Shown here piece by piece: positions 26,057-34,255 of a stretch of 64,000 nucleotides of DNA; position 1 is the stretch's first letter, and each line of letters begins with the position of its first letter. Made by a program: the position numbers and the translations under genes. The stretch spans positions 19,756-83,755 of the forward strand of contig CAYSBR010000011.1 in NCBI GenBank assembly GCA_964429385.1, given 5' to 3'. The stretch is from UBA2377 sp964429385 (GTDB lineage Bacteria; Verrucomicrobiota; Verrucomicrobiia; Opitutales; Opitutaceae). The notes under the pieces were generated by a model. That model saw only the letters and a list, made by a program, of their open reading frames with translations. It did not search any database and was not told the origin of the DNA.

Positions 26057-27186
26057 AAGAGGGAAAGGAAGCGGCGTGCGGCCGCAGAGGGACTGTAGTG
26101 TTCCAAGGCCCAAGCTCGCCCGCTGGAGGCAATCTGGCCGAGAAGCTCGGGTTCGTCGTGCAGACGCTCAAGCGCAGGCAAAGGGTTGCTTAAGTCGATA
26201 CCCACGTAATGCACCCAATTTTCAGGCATGACCGGCAGCGTCACGCCATAGAGATCCAAATCGAGATGAAAGGCCACGGCCCCTGCGGAGAGTGTTTCCC
26301 AGAAACGAAAACTGTCCCATTGGATGATGCGATCAGAGCGAGGATCCAAGATGCGGAGTGCTTGGTAGAACATACGCCGCAGCTTTGCTCTGTTGCCTCC
26401 CTGTAACAATAATCCCGGGTTATGCCATGGGAGCGGCGGCACGAGGTCGCCGCAAAAGCAAGACACAGCTTGAGCCGACTTTAGTCGGCCATAATAACTT
26501 GGTGAAAAACGTCCTCCCGTTTGTTCCCAAAGCAGGCGCTCGGTGGGATTGGAAGGAATGACAGTGAGATCATCCTTGGTACGGTCCAGCGGTAGTAGCT
26601 GGGCGAGCCCGGGGTGAAAACGCTGTTCCGCAAGATCACGACAACCGTGAGGATAAGGGTGTGATGCACCAAAGTTAACGAGGCATGCGCGGCGGCGTTC
26701 TGCAAAAGGGAGTCCACCGCTCGTATGATCGATTACGCGGTTGGATAGGTTTAGCGTCCATGGCCGGATGTTACCTGGGTGCCATGCGCGGCGATTTAGC
26801 TTGGCCCGCAGGATAAGGTCGAATGCTCGGAACTCTGGTCGCCAAGAGATGGTGTGATGGCCATCAAGAAAATCGAAGAGCGCATTGCGATGCCTCCGAT
26901 TCGGCTCGAACAGCTCAGGTGGGAGAGGTCTTTCAATGCGTTCAAAGCTCTGCATTTTTACCCAGCGAAAGTAAGTGCAGGGAAACACCACGATATCGCA
27001 GTCGAGTGGGGAGACATCGGGCGTGGCGGTGAATAGCCATTCATCGCGATCGGGGTAGAGCCGCCAGTAGTTGGAGCGGGAGTAATATGGCACGCCGAGT
27101 TCACGCAGGCCTTCGGCGAGCCCGATGATGTCGTCCTGCAGGTTGTCTGCCTCGGGGCAGCAGTAAAAATAGATGCGTGGGGTCAT
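26053..27186 (-). CDS. Putative glycosyltransferase with exostosin/CgeB-like C-terminus
   Basis: A 377-residue protein starting at ATG 27186 (MTPRIYFYCCPEADNLQDD), which overlaps the upstream GT2 stop by 4 bp. The C-terminal part has IIQWDSFRFWETLSAGAVAF and then LPALERLHDEPELLGQIASSGRAWAL, the pattern of a glycosyltransferase that blocks a UDP-sugar site (CgeB/exostosin-like). The N-terminal half is not recognised. The family is therefore tentative, and the role in the repeat unit is inferred from position only. Confidence 0.6.
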   Translation of the reverse strand: MTPRIYFYCCPEADNLQDDIIGLAEGLRELGVPYYSRSNYWRLYPDRDEWLFTATPDVSPLDCDIVVFPCTYFRWVKMQSFERIERPLPPELFEPNRRHRNALFDFLDGHHTISWRPEFRAFDLILRAKLNRRAWHPGNIRPWTLNLSNRVIDHTSGGLPFAERRRACLVNFGASHPYPHGCRDLAEQRFHPGLAQLLPLDRTKDDLTVIPSNPTERLLWEQTGGRFSPSYYGRLKSAQAVSCFCGDLVPPLPWHNPGLLLQGGNRAKLRRMFYQALRILDPRSDRIIQWDSFRFWETLSAGAVAFHLDLDLYGVTLPVMPENWVHYVGIDLSNPLPALERLHDEPELLGQIASSGRAWALEHYSPSAAARRFLSLF

Positions 27187-28085
27187 CTCAGCTCGGCGAG
27201 TTCCCGGCACGCCTTGGCGATGCCACGCGCGCGTGCCGCTGCGACTGCGCGCTCCTCGGCGGGGAGACGCAGTCGAGCCAGCCATTCGCGCCAAGCAGGG
27301 CGCCGAAGGGGAAGGTGTCCGTTGCGAATCCATGCGTGAAGTATCTCTGAATAACCGTGCCCTTCGGCAGCCCGTCGCAAGTATTCACGAGTGCAGCGCC
27401 CGGGAGGAATCAAATGATCTAGCTTAAGCTCAGGAAAGACGCCCTTCTCAAAGCCAATGTCGCATCCTGTGAATGTGATATCGGTATCGCCTCCGTAGGT
27501 CAGCTGACGGCCTTGCAGGTCGAGCTTCAACCGACGTGGGTCACTCCGCACTTGATTGACATAGGCGCTGGCGACTTCTCGGCGGATACACATACCGGCA
27601 CCCCAAGGCGTGGAATCATGGTGATTTGGGTCGTGGGAAATTTGTGGCGAAGTGCAGTCACGCTCGGCAAGAAAGCCACGCCAGGCCGGCGGAGGAGGCG
27701 TGGCGCCTGGCTGGAAATCGAGACGGATATTGCCGCTCCACGTTCCCAGCCGAGGGTGAATGCTGGCGAGCCGCAGAGCTTGGGCAAGGTAGTCGGGCGC
27801 GAGCACGTTGTCGTCATCCACAAGCACCAGTACTTCACCCTTAGCGGCCGCGAAGCCCGCCAGCCGCGCTGTGGTCAGGCCCAACCTCGATTCTAAAACC
27901 GTATCTACTTGGGGGTGCCAATGAGTATCCGCCGTTAATGACGGGGTGGAAGCGTTGTCCACTAGCAACAACTCCCACTGGGCAATGGGAAGAGTCTGGA
28001 ACCGCAATGCGGTCAAAGTTCGCTCTAAGAACTCGGCCCTTGGATTGTGCGTCGGAATGATGACGCTGGCTAGCGGCGGTCGCAT
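27183..28085 (-). CDS. Glycosyltransferase family 2
   Basis: A GT-A transferase of 300 residues. It has the N-terminal PLASVIIPTHNPRAEFLERTL, the nucleotide-binding LLLVDNAST, the DxD-type LVLVDDDNVLAPDYL and the acceptor-side GAGMCIRREVASAY, followed by a G-G-D-T-D region (TYGGDTDITFTGCDIG). It overlaps the upstream gene by 16 bp and the downstream one by 4 bp, so it sits in one continuous translation unit. The specificity is unknown. Confidence 0.9.
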   Translation of the reverse strand: MRPPLASVIIPTHNPRAEFLERTLTALRFQTLPIAQWELLLVDNASTPSLTADTHWHPQVDTVLESRLGLTTARLAGFAAAKGEVLVLVDDDNVLAPDYLAQALRLASIHPRLGTWSGNIRLDFQPGATPPPPAWRGFLAERDCTSPQISHDPNHHDSTPWGAGMCIRREVASAYVNQVRSDPRRLKLDLQGRQLTYGGDTDITFTGCDIGFEKGVFPELKLDHLIPPGRCTREYLRRAAEGHGYSEILHAWIRNGHLPLRRPAWREWLARLRLPAEERAVAAARARGIAKACRELAELR

Positions 28086-28963
28086 GGTGTGAGATACAGG
28101 CCGGCCACGCGGTCGTATTGATGGACGATAGAGAATGCCTGTCCTTGGGAATCAAATAGCCGGCCATCTTTAACACGCAGCGTTGAAAGCGGGACGGCGT
28201 TAAGATTGATCGCTTGACCTTCCCCGTAAGCATGAATTGTGGCGGGCAGGAGGCAATTATGGATGAGGTAGTTATGCACAGCTTGGTCAATATCGTTAAC
28301 GGCAACGATCTTTAGTGATTCAGCGCAGTTAAGATCGAGATAGCGGCGCATTGCAGCGAGGTCACCGATGGTGACGCCAGCGCAAAGCAAAGGTTGTGCC
28401 GCTAATCGTTTGAAGGTGGAGGTGCCGTAGGAGAGTTGGAACCAGCGACGGGCAAAGTGGCTTGTCCCAATGACCTCATTCTCGGCAAAGACATGCAATC
28501 CCTCACAAGGAAAGGGCGAACGCTGAAACACGGTGTCACGCGCATCGGCGAGTAGGACATGTGTGTATTTCCAGCCGAAGTGTTCGAGGTAGCGGCGATA
28601 ATGAAAAAAACGCTGCGAAAAGAGATGGAATGCAGCTTCTGAAATTCGGGCATGGAGTGCATCGCTTTCTTTTCCAATGCCCAGCAGGTGGCGTGTGCCG
28701 CGCAGCATGCATAGCCAGGAAGCCAGTTGCAGGCGATACCAAGTCTTGCGCCAACCTGCATGGGATCCGCGATTGAATTCAGCAGGCACCACTTTGACTC
28801 CAGAAGCATCCAAGTAGCGATCGGTTTCTTCCGGCAGCGCCCCCGCGATGATGGCAAGATCGGCCTCCGGTACATATCGCTTCCAGCTTTCAACAAATGG
28901 GGAAAGCTGTTCAGTTCGGTAGCCACACGCGACGGTAAGGATAAGTGGGCGGATTTCAGCCAT
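28070..28963 (-). CDS. Putative glycosyltransferase of an unassigned family (ADARD motif)
   Basis: A 297-residue protein with alternating hydrophobic beta strands. It starts PLILTVACGYRTEQLSPFVE and has the acidic metal-site-like LLADARDTVFQRSP, where D-x-R-D could act like the DxD of GT-A enzymes. Similar phrases occur in uncharacterised eukaryotic-like (TOD1/MUCI70-type) and bacterial transferase domains, but I cannot name the family with confidence. A GC content near 45-50 % and a place among GT genes suggest it adds a sugar. It overlaps both neighbours (8 bp with 28956 and 16 bp with 28085). Confidence 0.55.
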   Translation of the reverse strand: MAEIRPLILTVACGYRTEQLSPFVESWKRYVPEADLAIIAGALPEETDRYLDASGVKVVPAEFNRGSHAGWRKTWYRLQLASWLCMLRGTRHLLGIGKESDALHARISEAAFHLFSQRFFHYRRYLEHFGWKYTHVLLADARDTVFQRSPFPCEGLHVFAENEVIGTSHFARRWFQLSYGTSTFKRLAAQPLLCAGVTIGDLAAMRRYLDLNCAESLKIVAVNDIDQAVHNYLIHNCLLPATIHAYGEGQAINLNAVPLSTLRVKDGRLFDSQGQAFSIVHQYDRVAGLYLTPCDRR

Positions 28964-29960
28964 GGGAACCCGAGGTGGAACGCTTTAAGGATTGAAGGCG
29001 TCGTGCAAACGCCTTGGCCCGCACCAAGGTGTATTCAGGCAGGACGCGGAAAGGATGGAAAATCCGTTGCATATTTTCCCGCCGATTGCGTGCGGCACGG
29101 ATAGCTTGCACTTCGGCGACAAGAGAGGAGAGCAGCGTGCGATCATCAAAGCAGCGCTCCCATTCGGATCGGGCATTGTTGGCTAGACGAGGCCAGTCTT
29201 CCTCTCGGGACGAGAGCAGTTCCGGGATACGCGCGATGTCACTTTCTGGCACGACTACGGCACAACTGTGCCAATTCACGCACTGCGGGAGCTGTAGATT
29301 GTCACTGATTATCACTGGCACGCGCTTGGCCTCCATGGTTTCAAAAAGGCGAATGCTGGAAAAGCCGTTGCCACGTGGGCAGAGGATGAAGCGACATTGT
29401 CGTAGGTCGTCCACGAAGCGCATGCGATCTGCATCGGTTGCCGGATTGTAGATTCGGGTGAAAATGCTTTCGGTCTGACGCAATAGCCCTCGGCCGGCTT
29501 TGGCTTCGTTGGCTAACTCGGTGAAAAGGCGAAAACGCACCGGTGCGGTGATGTTTCCAGAAAAGCCGAAGAGGTATTTGGCTTCGTTTAATGCACATGG
29601 CTTGATAAGGTGATTTATACGGAGCGGGTAGCAGAAGCCTCTATGACGGGCAGGATCTACCAGACGCTTGCTAAGGGAACAAAACAGCCCAGGTAGGCGA
29701 CCTGTGGGATGGTCGCCGGCATCCCAAGCAAAAGTATTCTCTGGGTGTGTCCGATAATGTGAGTCCGGTGCGACTGTGAAAACACGTCCATTGATGAATG
29801 AATGTGCGGCTGCAGGCTCAATAATGAACTCTGCGTCTGCGGGACGATTAACTCGTCGTACCAGGCCGACCGCACCGTTAAACCAGCTGGCGAGATTGTT
29901 CTCCCAGCTGGCCCGATGATAACGATCATAACTCTCCAATTCGAAGTAGAGCCTGGTCAT
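28956..29960 (-). CDS. Exostosin-like (GT47-type) glycosyltransferase
   Basis: A 334-residue protein with the C-terminal exostosin signature CRFILCPRGNGFSSIRLFE and MEAKRVPVIISDNLQLP, typical of GT47-family domains in which the conserved Arg and Glu bind the nucleotide sugar. The N-terminal half carries INGRVFTVAPDSHYR. It is probably a cytoplasmic transferase for the repeat unit, with unknown sugar. The start ATG 29960 has no visible Shine-Dalgarno. The gap to the next gene upstream is 42 nt. Confidence 0.82.
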   Translation of the reverse strand: MTRLYFELESYDRYHRASWENNLASWFNGAVGLVRRVNRPADAEFIIEPAAAHSFINGRVFTVAPDSHYRTHPENTFAWDAGDHPTGRLPGLFCSLSKRLVDPARHRGFCYPLRINHLIKPCALNEAKYLFGFSGNITAPVRFRLFTELANEAKAGRGLLRQTESIFTRIYNPATDADRMRFVDDLRQCRFILCPRGNGFSSIRLFETMEAKRVPVIISDNLQLPQCVNWHSCAVVVPESDIARIPELLSSREEDWPRLANNARSEWERCFDDRTLLSSLVAEVQAIRAARNRRENMQRIFHPFRVLPEYTLVRAKAFARRLQSLKRSTSGSHG

Positions 29961-30002
29961 TAGGAGTATTCTGGAGTCACGTATGCAGCTTTGCTCAATA
30001 AA

Positions 30003-30608
30003 TCACACACGCTCAGGGCAAAAGCTAGAAGGGAGTTTACAGTTGTCTTCCCTCCAACCGTGAACACTGGCGGGAATGCCGTGGCAGATGGAGCCGGCGG
30101 GCAGATCCTTGGTGACGACGCTGCCGGCGCCGACAATACAACCATCACCAATCGTTACACCGCCGAGGATGGTGACGCCTGCCCCGAGCCAGACATCACG
30201 GCCGATCTTGGTAGGGCGCAGTTCATCCGGTTGGGATCGGATGTCCGTTCCCTGAGGCGGGATGGTGTGGTTCGAAGACAGGATGCGACAGTGCATGGCA
30301 ATCAGCGTGTGGTCGCCGATTTCCACACCGCCGTGCCCGTAGATGATGACTTGCGGTCCCAAGAAAACGCCAGCGCCCAGCGTGACCGTGCCAGCATACG
30401 GATGAATGACGACGTTACTGGATAATTCACAACCCTCGCCAATTTTCACGTGGCCCCGGCCGGTGACCGGGTGGCGGCAGGATATTTCGACGTTGCGATG
30501 CAGGGTGATGCGATGCCCGATTTCAGCGCCCAGGCGTCGCAGCCACCAGAGCGCGAATCGTGAGCGCAATCGGAAATGCAAAGTGTGAAAACGACCGGGC
30601 AGGCTCAT
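30003..30608 (-). CDS. Hexapeptide-repeat O-acetyltransferase
   Basis: A 201-residue left-handed beta-helix acyltransferase of the maltose/galactoside acetyltransferase group. Repeats run through NVEISCRHPVTGRGHVKIG, VVIHPYAGTVTLGAGVFL and VWLGAGVTILGGVTIGDGCI, with the catalytic-type His in SSNHTIPPQG and the typical GAGSVVTKDLPAGSICHGIP end. It probably acetylates a sugar with acetyl-CoA. This gene is much richer in GC than those just upstream. It overlaps the start of the next GT by 4 bp (ATGA at 30605-30608). Confidence 0.88.
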   Translation of the reverse strand: MSLPGRFHTLHFRLRSRFALWWLRRLGAEIGHRITLHRNVEISCRHPVTGRGHVKIGEGCELSSNVVIHPYAGTVTLGAGVFLGPQVIIYGHGGVEIGDHTLIAMHCRILSSNHTIPPQGTDIRSQPDELRPTKIGRDVWLGAGVTILGGVTIGDGCIVGAGSVVTKDLPAGSICHGIPASVHGWREDNCKLPSSFCPERV

Positions 30609-31747
30609 GAGGTGATGGCGGCCAATTGATCAAGAAGCGATCCAGCAGGGTCGCGGTTGGCTTGTTGCAGCAAGCTTGCCCGGGCAGCGAGCCCCATCTG
30701 CGGCCATTCGTGGCGGTGTTCCCAGGCAATGCGCAAGGCGGAGGCAAGCGCATCGGCATTGTCGGGCTGGCACAGCCAGCCGGTGAGGCCATCTTCAATC
30801 CAACTGGCACCACCACTGCGCGTGCGCAGGACAGGCCGAGCGCAGGCGAGAGCCTCGGCCATGACGAGCGAGAAACCTTCCCAACGGGAAGCGAGGACAC
30901 AGAGGTGATGGTCGCGCCAGATGTCCGCGGGGTTGGCCACATAGCCGACCACGTCCACGCGATCGGCTAGCCCGTGCGCCGAGATCGCTTCTCGCAGACG
31001 GGTCTCATCGGGCCCACGACCGCAGAAGCTCAAGCGCCAGTCGGCTTCGCCACTGAGTGCGCGGGCCACGGCAGCCAGGACAAGATCGAGTCCTTTTTCG
31101 TGCATTTCCAGCCGGCCGACAACAGCCATCCGCCAAGGCGGCGCTGGGGACCACGGTGGGAGATTTGATTCAGTGGGGATAGGAAAGGGGTTCTGTATGA
31201 CGGCGGACTGAGGCAATGCTTCGGCCAGTTGGGTTTCCGCCAGATGCCGAAGTTCTTCAGAAACAAAATAGAGTGCACGGGCTGGACGAGACCATTTCGC
31301 GCAGGCCATGCGCTCAACGGGATTGAGCGGTTGCTCGTCGTTGTTGTGAGTGATTGTCACGTAGGGAATGCGTTGCGCTTTTATCGCGCCCTGCAGCCAA
31401 TACTCCCAAGCCCCGTCAAACGCGCCGCATTGGTTAACGAAAAGGAGGCCGGGCGCGAAGTGCCGCAACCTCGCGCCGACGCCGGTGCGGGCTCCTAGAA
31501 AACGGAATTTGAAACGGTGCCAAGCGGCGAGTTTGCCACCGCCTGCGGAGCGCGCGGGCGGCAGCCCAACGACACTCACCCCGGCTTCGTGCAACTGATG
31601 AATGGGTTCTGAATCAAGTGTGAGCGGCCCGGCGACGACCAGAACCGGCCAGCCGCGCGCTCGTGCGGCGAGAGCCAAGGCATGCCACAATTGTTCCGCC
31701 CCGCCCCACGGGTAATTCCGATTGGTTGTGACAATGGCCAGGCGCAT
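30605..31747 (-). CDS. Glycosyltransferase family 4
   Basis: A GT-B transferase of 380 residues beginning MRLAIVTTNRNYPWGGAEQL, the GGAE acceptor loop of GT4 enzymes. The donor domain has MAVVGRLEMHEKGLDLVL and the E-x7-E motif EGFSLVMAE followed by ALACARPVL. The ATG at 31747 lies 9 nt beyond the stop of the fucosyltransferase-like gene. GC is high (near 65-70 %), in contrast to the lower-GC genes on both sides. Confidence 0.92.
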   Translation of the reverse strand: MRLAIVTTNRNYPWGGAEQLWHALALAARARGWPVLVVAGPLTLDSEPIHQLHEAGVSVVGLPPARSAGGGKLAAWHRFKFRFLGARTGVGARLRHFAPGLLFVNQCGAFDGAWEYWLQGAIKAQRIPYVTITHNNDEQPLNPVERMACAKWSRPARALYFVSEELRHLAETQLAEALPQSAVIQNPFPIPTESNLPPWSPAPPWRMAVVGRLEMHEKGLDLVLAAVARALSGEADWRLSFCGRGPDETRLREAISAHGLADRVDVVGYVANPADIWRDHHLCVLASRWEGFSLVMAEALACARPVLRTRSGGASWIEDGLTGWLCQPDNADALASALRIAWEHRHEWPQMGLAARASLLQQANRDPAGSLLDQLAAITS

Positions 31748-31756
31748 TCGGGGAAT

Positions 31757-32680
31757 TCAGGCAGAGACGGGCAGACGCGTCCATGAGGCCGGCACGATGT
31801 CACGCTGATCGTGCGGGCTGTTTGCGAACCAGGGGGCGGGGGCGATCACCAGTTTGTGCGGCGAAGGGTTGAGCCAGGCGGCCCACCATGAAAAGGTACT
31901 GTTGGCGATGGCCAGGTGCTCGCAAAGGGACATGAGCCGGATTTTGTCCCATGGGTGCCAGGGGGCAACGCAGCGCACGAACTCATGGGGCCCGGGCGGC
32001 GTGAATTCGCGCGCGACGGATTCGATATCGTCAGAAAAGATATAGAGGACGGCGTCAGGGTTGCGCTCACGCAGCAGCCGGGCGGCGCGCTGATAATAAT
32101 CGAGGTCAAGCACGCCGATCTCGCGGGCAAAGTCTGGATTGCGCGCATAGTCGCCGCGACGAAAGTGAATCGCCGCCGAGGGGCCGGAGCGTATGCGGGC
32201 CGCCATTTCGGCGACGGCGGGCTGGGGCGGGTAGCGGAAGGAGAAGTGCGAGCGGAGGAGGTCGGCAACGGGCGAAAAAAAACTCTCCGACTGAAACATG
32301 CCGTTGAGATAGGTGTTGTCCGGTTGCGCGAAAAATTCCGGGTAGAAGGCGAAGGTGGGCGGCTGATGCCAGTTGGCGGGTGCGACATGGCGGCTGGCGT
32401 AGCGATGAAGACGGAGTCTGCGGGCGAGGGAGACCGACCAGCGTTCGGTGCGTGTGAGTCGCACGCCGCGCACGCGATCGATTTCTTCCTGCGTGGCAAA
32501 CTGCTCGGTGATGTTGAGGCAGGACAGGGCGTAACGGTTGTGCGCTTCGTAGGCCGGATCATGGCGAAACCAAGAGACATCCAGCTTGAGCACAGTGCGG
32601 CGCTGCTCGGCGAGCGCGAGGCCTGCTGCGTATTGAAACATCTGGTTTCCGAGGCCACCGATGAGTCTGACAATGATCAT
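31757..32680 (-). CDS. Alpha-1,2-fucosyltransferase-like (GT11)
   Basis: A 307-residue GT11 protein. The opening MIIVRLIGGLGNQMFQYAAG is the classic GT11 start, and HFRRGDYARN carries the HxRRxD GDP-fucose-binding motif. The C-terminal LAIANSTFSWWAAWL matches motif III. The likely role is transfer of L-fucose from GDP-fucose onto a galactose-type acceptor of the surface glycan. No gmd/fcl genes are in this window, so the fucose pathway must lie elsewhere. It ends 9 nt before the neighbouring GT4 gene. Confidence 0.88.
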   Translation of the reverse strand: MIIVRLIGGLGNQMFQYAAGLALAEQRRTVLKLDVSWFRHDPAYEAHNRYALSCLNITEQFATQEEIDRVRGVRLTRTERWSVSLARRLRLHRYASRHVAPANWHQPPTFAFYPEFFAQPDNTYLNGMFQSESFFSPVADLLRSHFSFRYPPQPAVAEMAARIRSGPSAAIHFRRGDYARNPDFAREIGVLDLDYYQRAARLLRERNPDAVLYIFSDDIESVAREFTPPGPHEFVRCVAPWHPWDKIRLMSLCEHLAIANSTFSWWAAWLNPSPHKLVIAPAPWFANSPHDQRDIVPASWTRLPVSA

Positions 32681-32684
32681 AAGT

Positions 32685-33431
32685 TTAGACGCGCTTTGCC
32701 GAAAGGTAGAGCGTGGTGTCCACTCCTTCGGTTACGATTTCATAGCCATGCTCCCGAGCCTTATCCAGGATGTGGAAATGATCCTTGGGAGATGCGCAGC
32801 CGTTTTCGAAGTGAATGACCCGGGGGCGTCGTTTATCCCAATTCCACAACTTGAGGAGAGGGATGTCGTAACCTTCGGTATCCATGACGAGCACCGACAA
32901 TGTGTCCAATTGGGCGAGTGGATCCAGATCATCCCAAGTCAAGCAGGACACCGTTTCCTCGGCAATGGCTGTGACGGGACGCCCGAGGTCCTGACAGGCT
33001 GTGGTGATGCGGTCCGGTGCGAGTGTCGCCAGTCCATGAGCCCAATCCGGTAGGCCGGGCAAATCCTGACGAATGTAGTAAAGTGTGCGGTCCTCGCTCT
33101 TTTCAGCGATCGCAGCCTGAACCAGGCTGATGGAGGAGTTCTGGGCGTATCGCTTTTTCAATGCGGCAATAAATACCGGACGTGGTTCAACCATGATTCC
33201 GCTCCAACTGAATTCTCGGATCAAGGGAGCGAGTGGATCCTCGCGTTGGCCGTCGTTGGCTCCGACCTGAACGAACCTCAGCTGATGAAGATCGCTGAAT
33301 GCTTGGTGGAGCGCATACCTAAATCCATTATCTGGTGGTAATGAAAAATAGCGGACTGCCGGATGGTCCATCTTGCATAAGAGCAGCCCGCAGCGGCGAA
33401 AGCCGTGGCGCAGTAGGGTGGAGAATTTCAT
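32685..33431 (-). CDS. FkbM-family methyltransferase (first of two)
   Basis: A SAM-dependent methyltransferase of 248 residues. It has the motif LRFVQVGANDGQREDP, the second beta strand IMVEPRPVF and the acidic VLVMDTEGYDIPLLKLW typical of FkbM domains. The start is ATG 33431 (MKFSTLLRHGF), overlapping the stop of the second FkbM gene as ATGA. The pair next to wzt suggests methylation of a terminal or internal sugar. No chain-end kinase or other terminator gene is visible, so a capping role is only an inference. Confidence 0.85.
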   Translation of the reverse strand: MKFSTLLRHGFRRCGLLLCKMDHPAVRYFSLPPDNGFRYALHQAFSDLHQLRFVQVGANDGQREDPLAPLIREFSWSGIMVEPRPVFIAALKKRYAQNSSISLVQAAIAEKSEDRTLYYIRQDLPGLPDWAHGLATLAPDRITTACQDLGRPVTAIAEETVSCLTWDDLDPLAQLDTLSVLVMDTEGYDIPLLKLWNWDKRRPRVIHFENGCASPKDHFHILDKAREHGYEIVTEGVDTTLYLSAKRV

Positions 33432-34255
33432 GCAGAAAACAGTCGTCGCTTCCAGCGGCCACCAAGTGCGCGCACATACTTGGCAGCGGCGCCACAACGA
33501 CGACGGATCAGCCAGGGCCAAACCCGAGGGTGCCGCAAATTGACGTAGAATTGGTCACCTTCTGAATGCTGACTGTTCTCGAAGATGAGGCGAAACCCCT
33601 GGTCGCGCATAAATTGCTGGATATCATGCCGCAAGGGTTGCCCCTGATAAAACGTTCGATCGGCCACTTCGAGCCAGATGGCAGTGGTATTCTTCAGCAT
33701 CGGTCCTGCACCTTTCAGCACCATAAGTTCGGCTCCTTGCACATCCATGTGGATAAAGTCGATCTGCCGAATATCTCGTTCCTGGCAAAAAGAGGCGAGA
33801 GTTGTGGTCGGAACAGTGATGCTTTCCTTGAACTCGATCCAGCCATGCATGGGGGTTGTCTCCGCAGGTGGAAGCAAGGAGCTGGATTTGTTGCCGTAGT
33901 TCCATTGCTCACCAGAGAAGAGATTTTGAGGAGTCCCTGATGAAACATGAAAAACGGACATGCCTGCGGTATTAGATAGCGCAAATGGTATGAGCTCGGC
34001 GTTTTTCAGCTGATGCTTTTCAAAATTGGTCCGGATAAGCTTCTGATTGGATGGTAAAGGCTCAAAGGAAAACAAGCGCGCCCGAGGAAAATGTCGTCCA
34101 TAGCGGATGCTATCTTCCCCTTCACACGCGCCAATATCGAATATGACCAATGGTGCTTGTTCTGAAAAACATAGGACCAGTTCACGCTCTGCCGCAGACG
34201 GAGTGGAAAGATATCGCTCCAAGGGGGCGGGGGAAAGAGAAGATGCCTTGGTCAT
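33428..34255 (-). CDS. FkbM-family methyltransferase (second of two)
   Basis: A SAM-dependent methyltransferase of 275 residues. Motif I is LVIFDIGACEGEDSIRY, the sequence then runs LFSFEPLPSNQKLI, and the acidic motif is FIHMDVQGAELMVLKGAG, where the Asp ends beta4. The C-terminus is Trp/Arg-rich (PWLIRRRCGAAAKYV). The start is ATG 34255 (MTKASSLSPA), overlapping the wzt stop. GC is about 48 %, similar to the C-terminal half of wzt. Both suggest a unit that travelled with the Wzt specificity domain. Confidence 0.85.
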   Translation of the reverse strand: MTKASSLSPAPLERYLSTPSAAERELVLCFSEQAPLVIFDIGACEGEDSIRYGRHFPRARLFSFEPLPSNQKLIRTNFEKHQLKNAELIPFALSNTAGMSVFHVSSGTPQNLFSGEQWNYGNKSSSLLPPAETTPMHGWIEFKESITVPTTTLASFCQERDIRQIDFIHMDVQGAELMVLKGAGPMLKNTTAIWLEVADRTFYQGQPLRHDIQQFMRDQGFRLIFENSQHSEGDQFYVNLRHPRVWPWLIRRRCGAAAKYVRALGGRWKRRLFSA

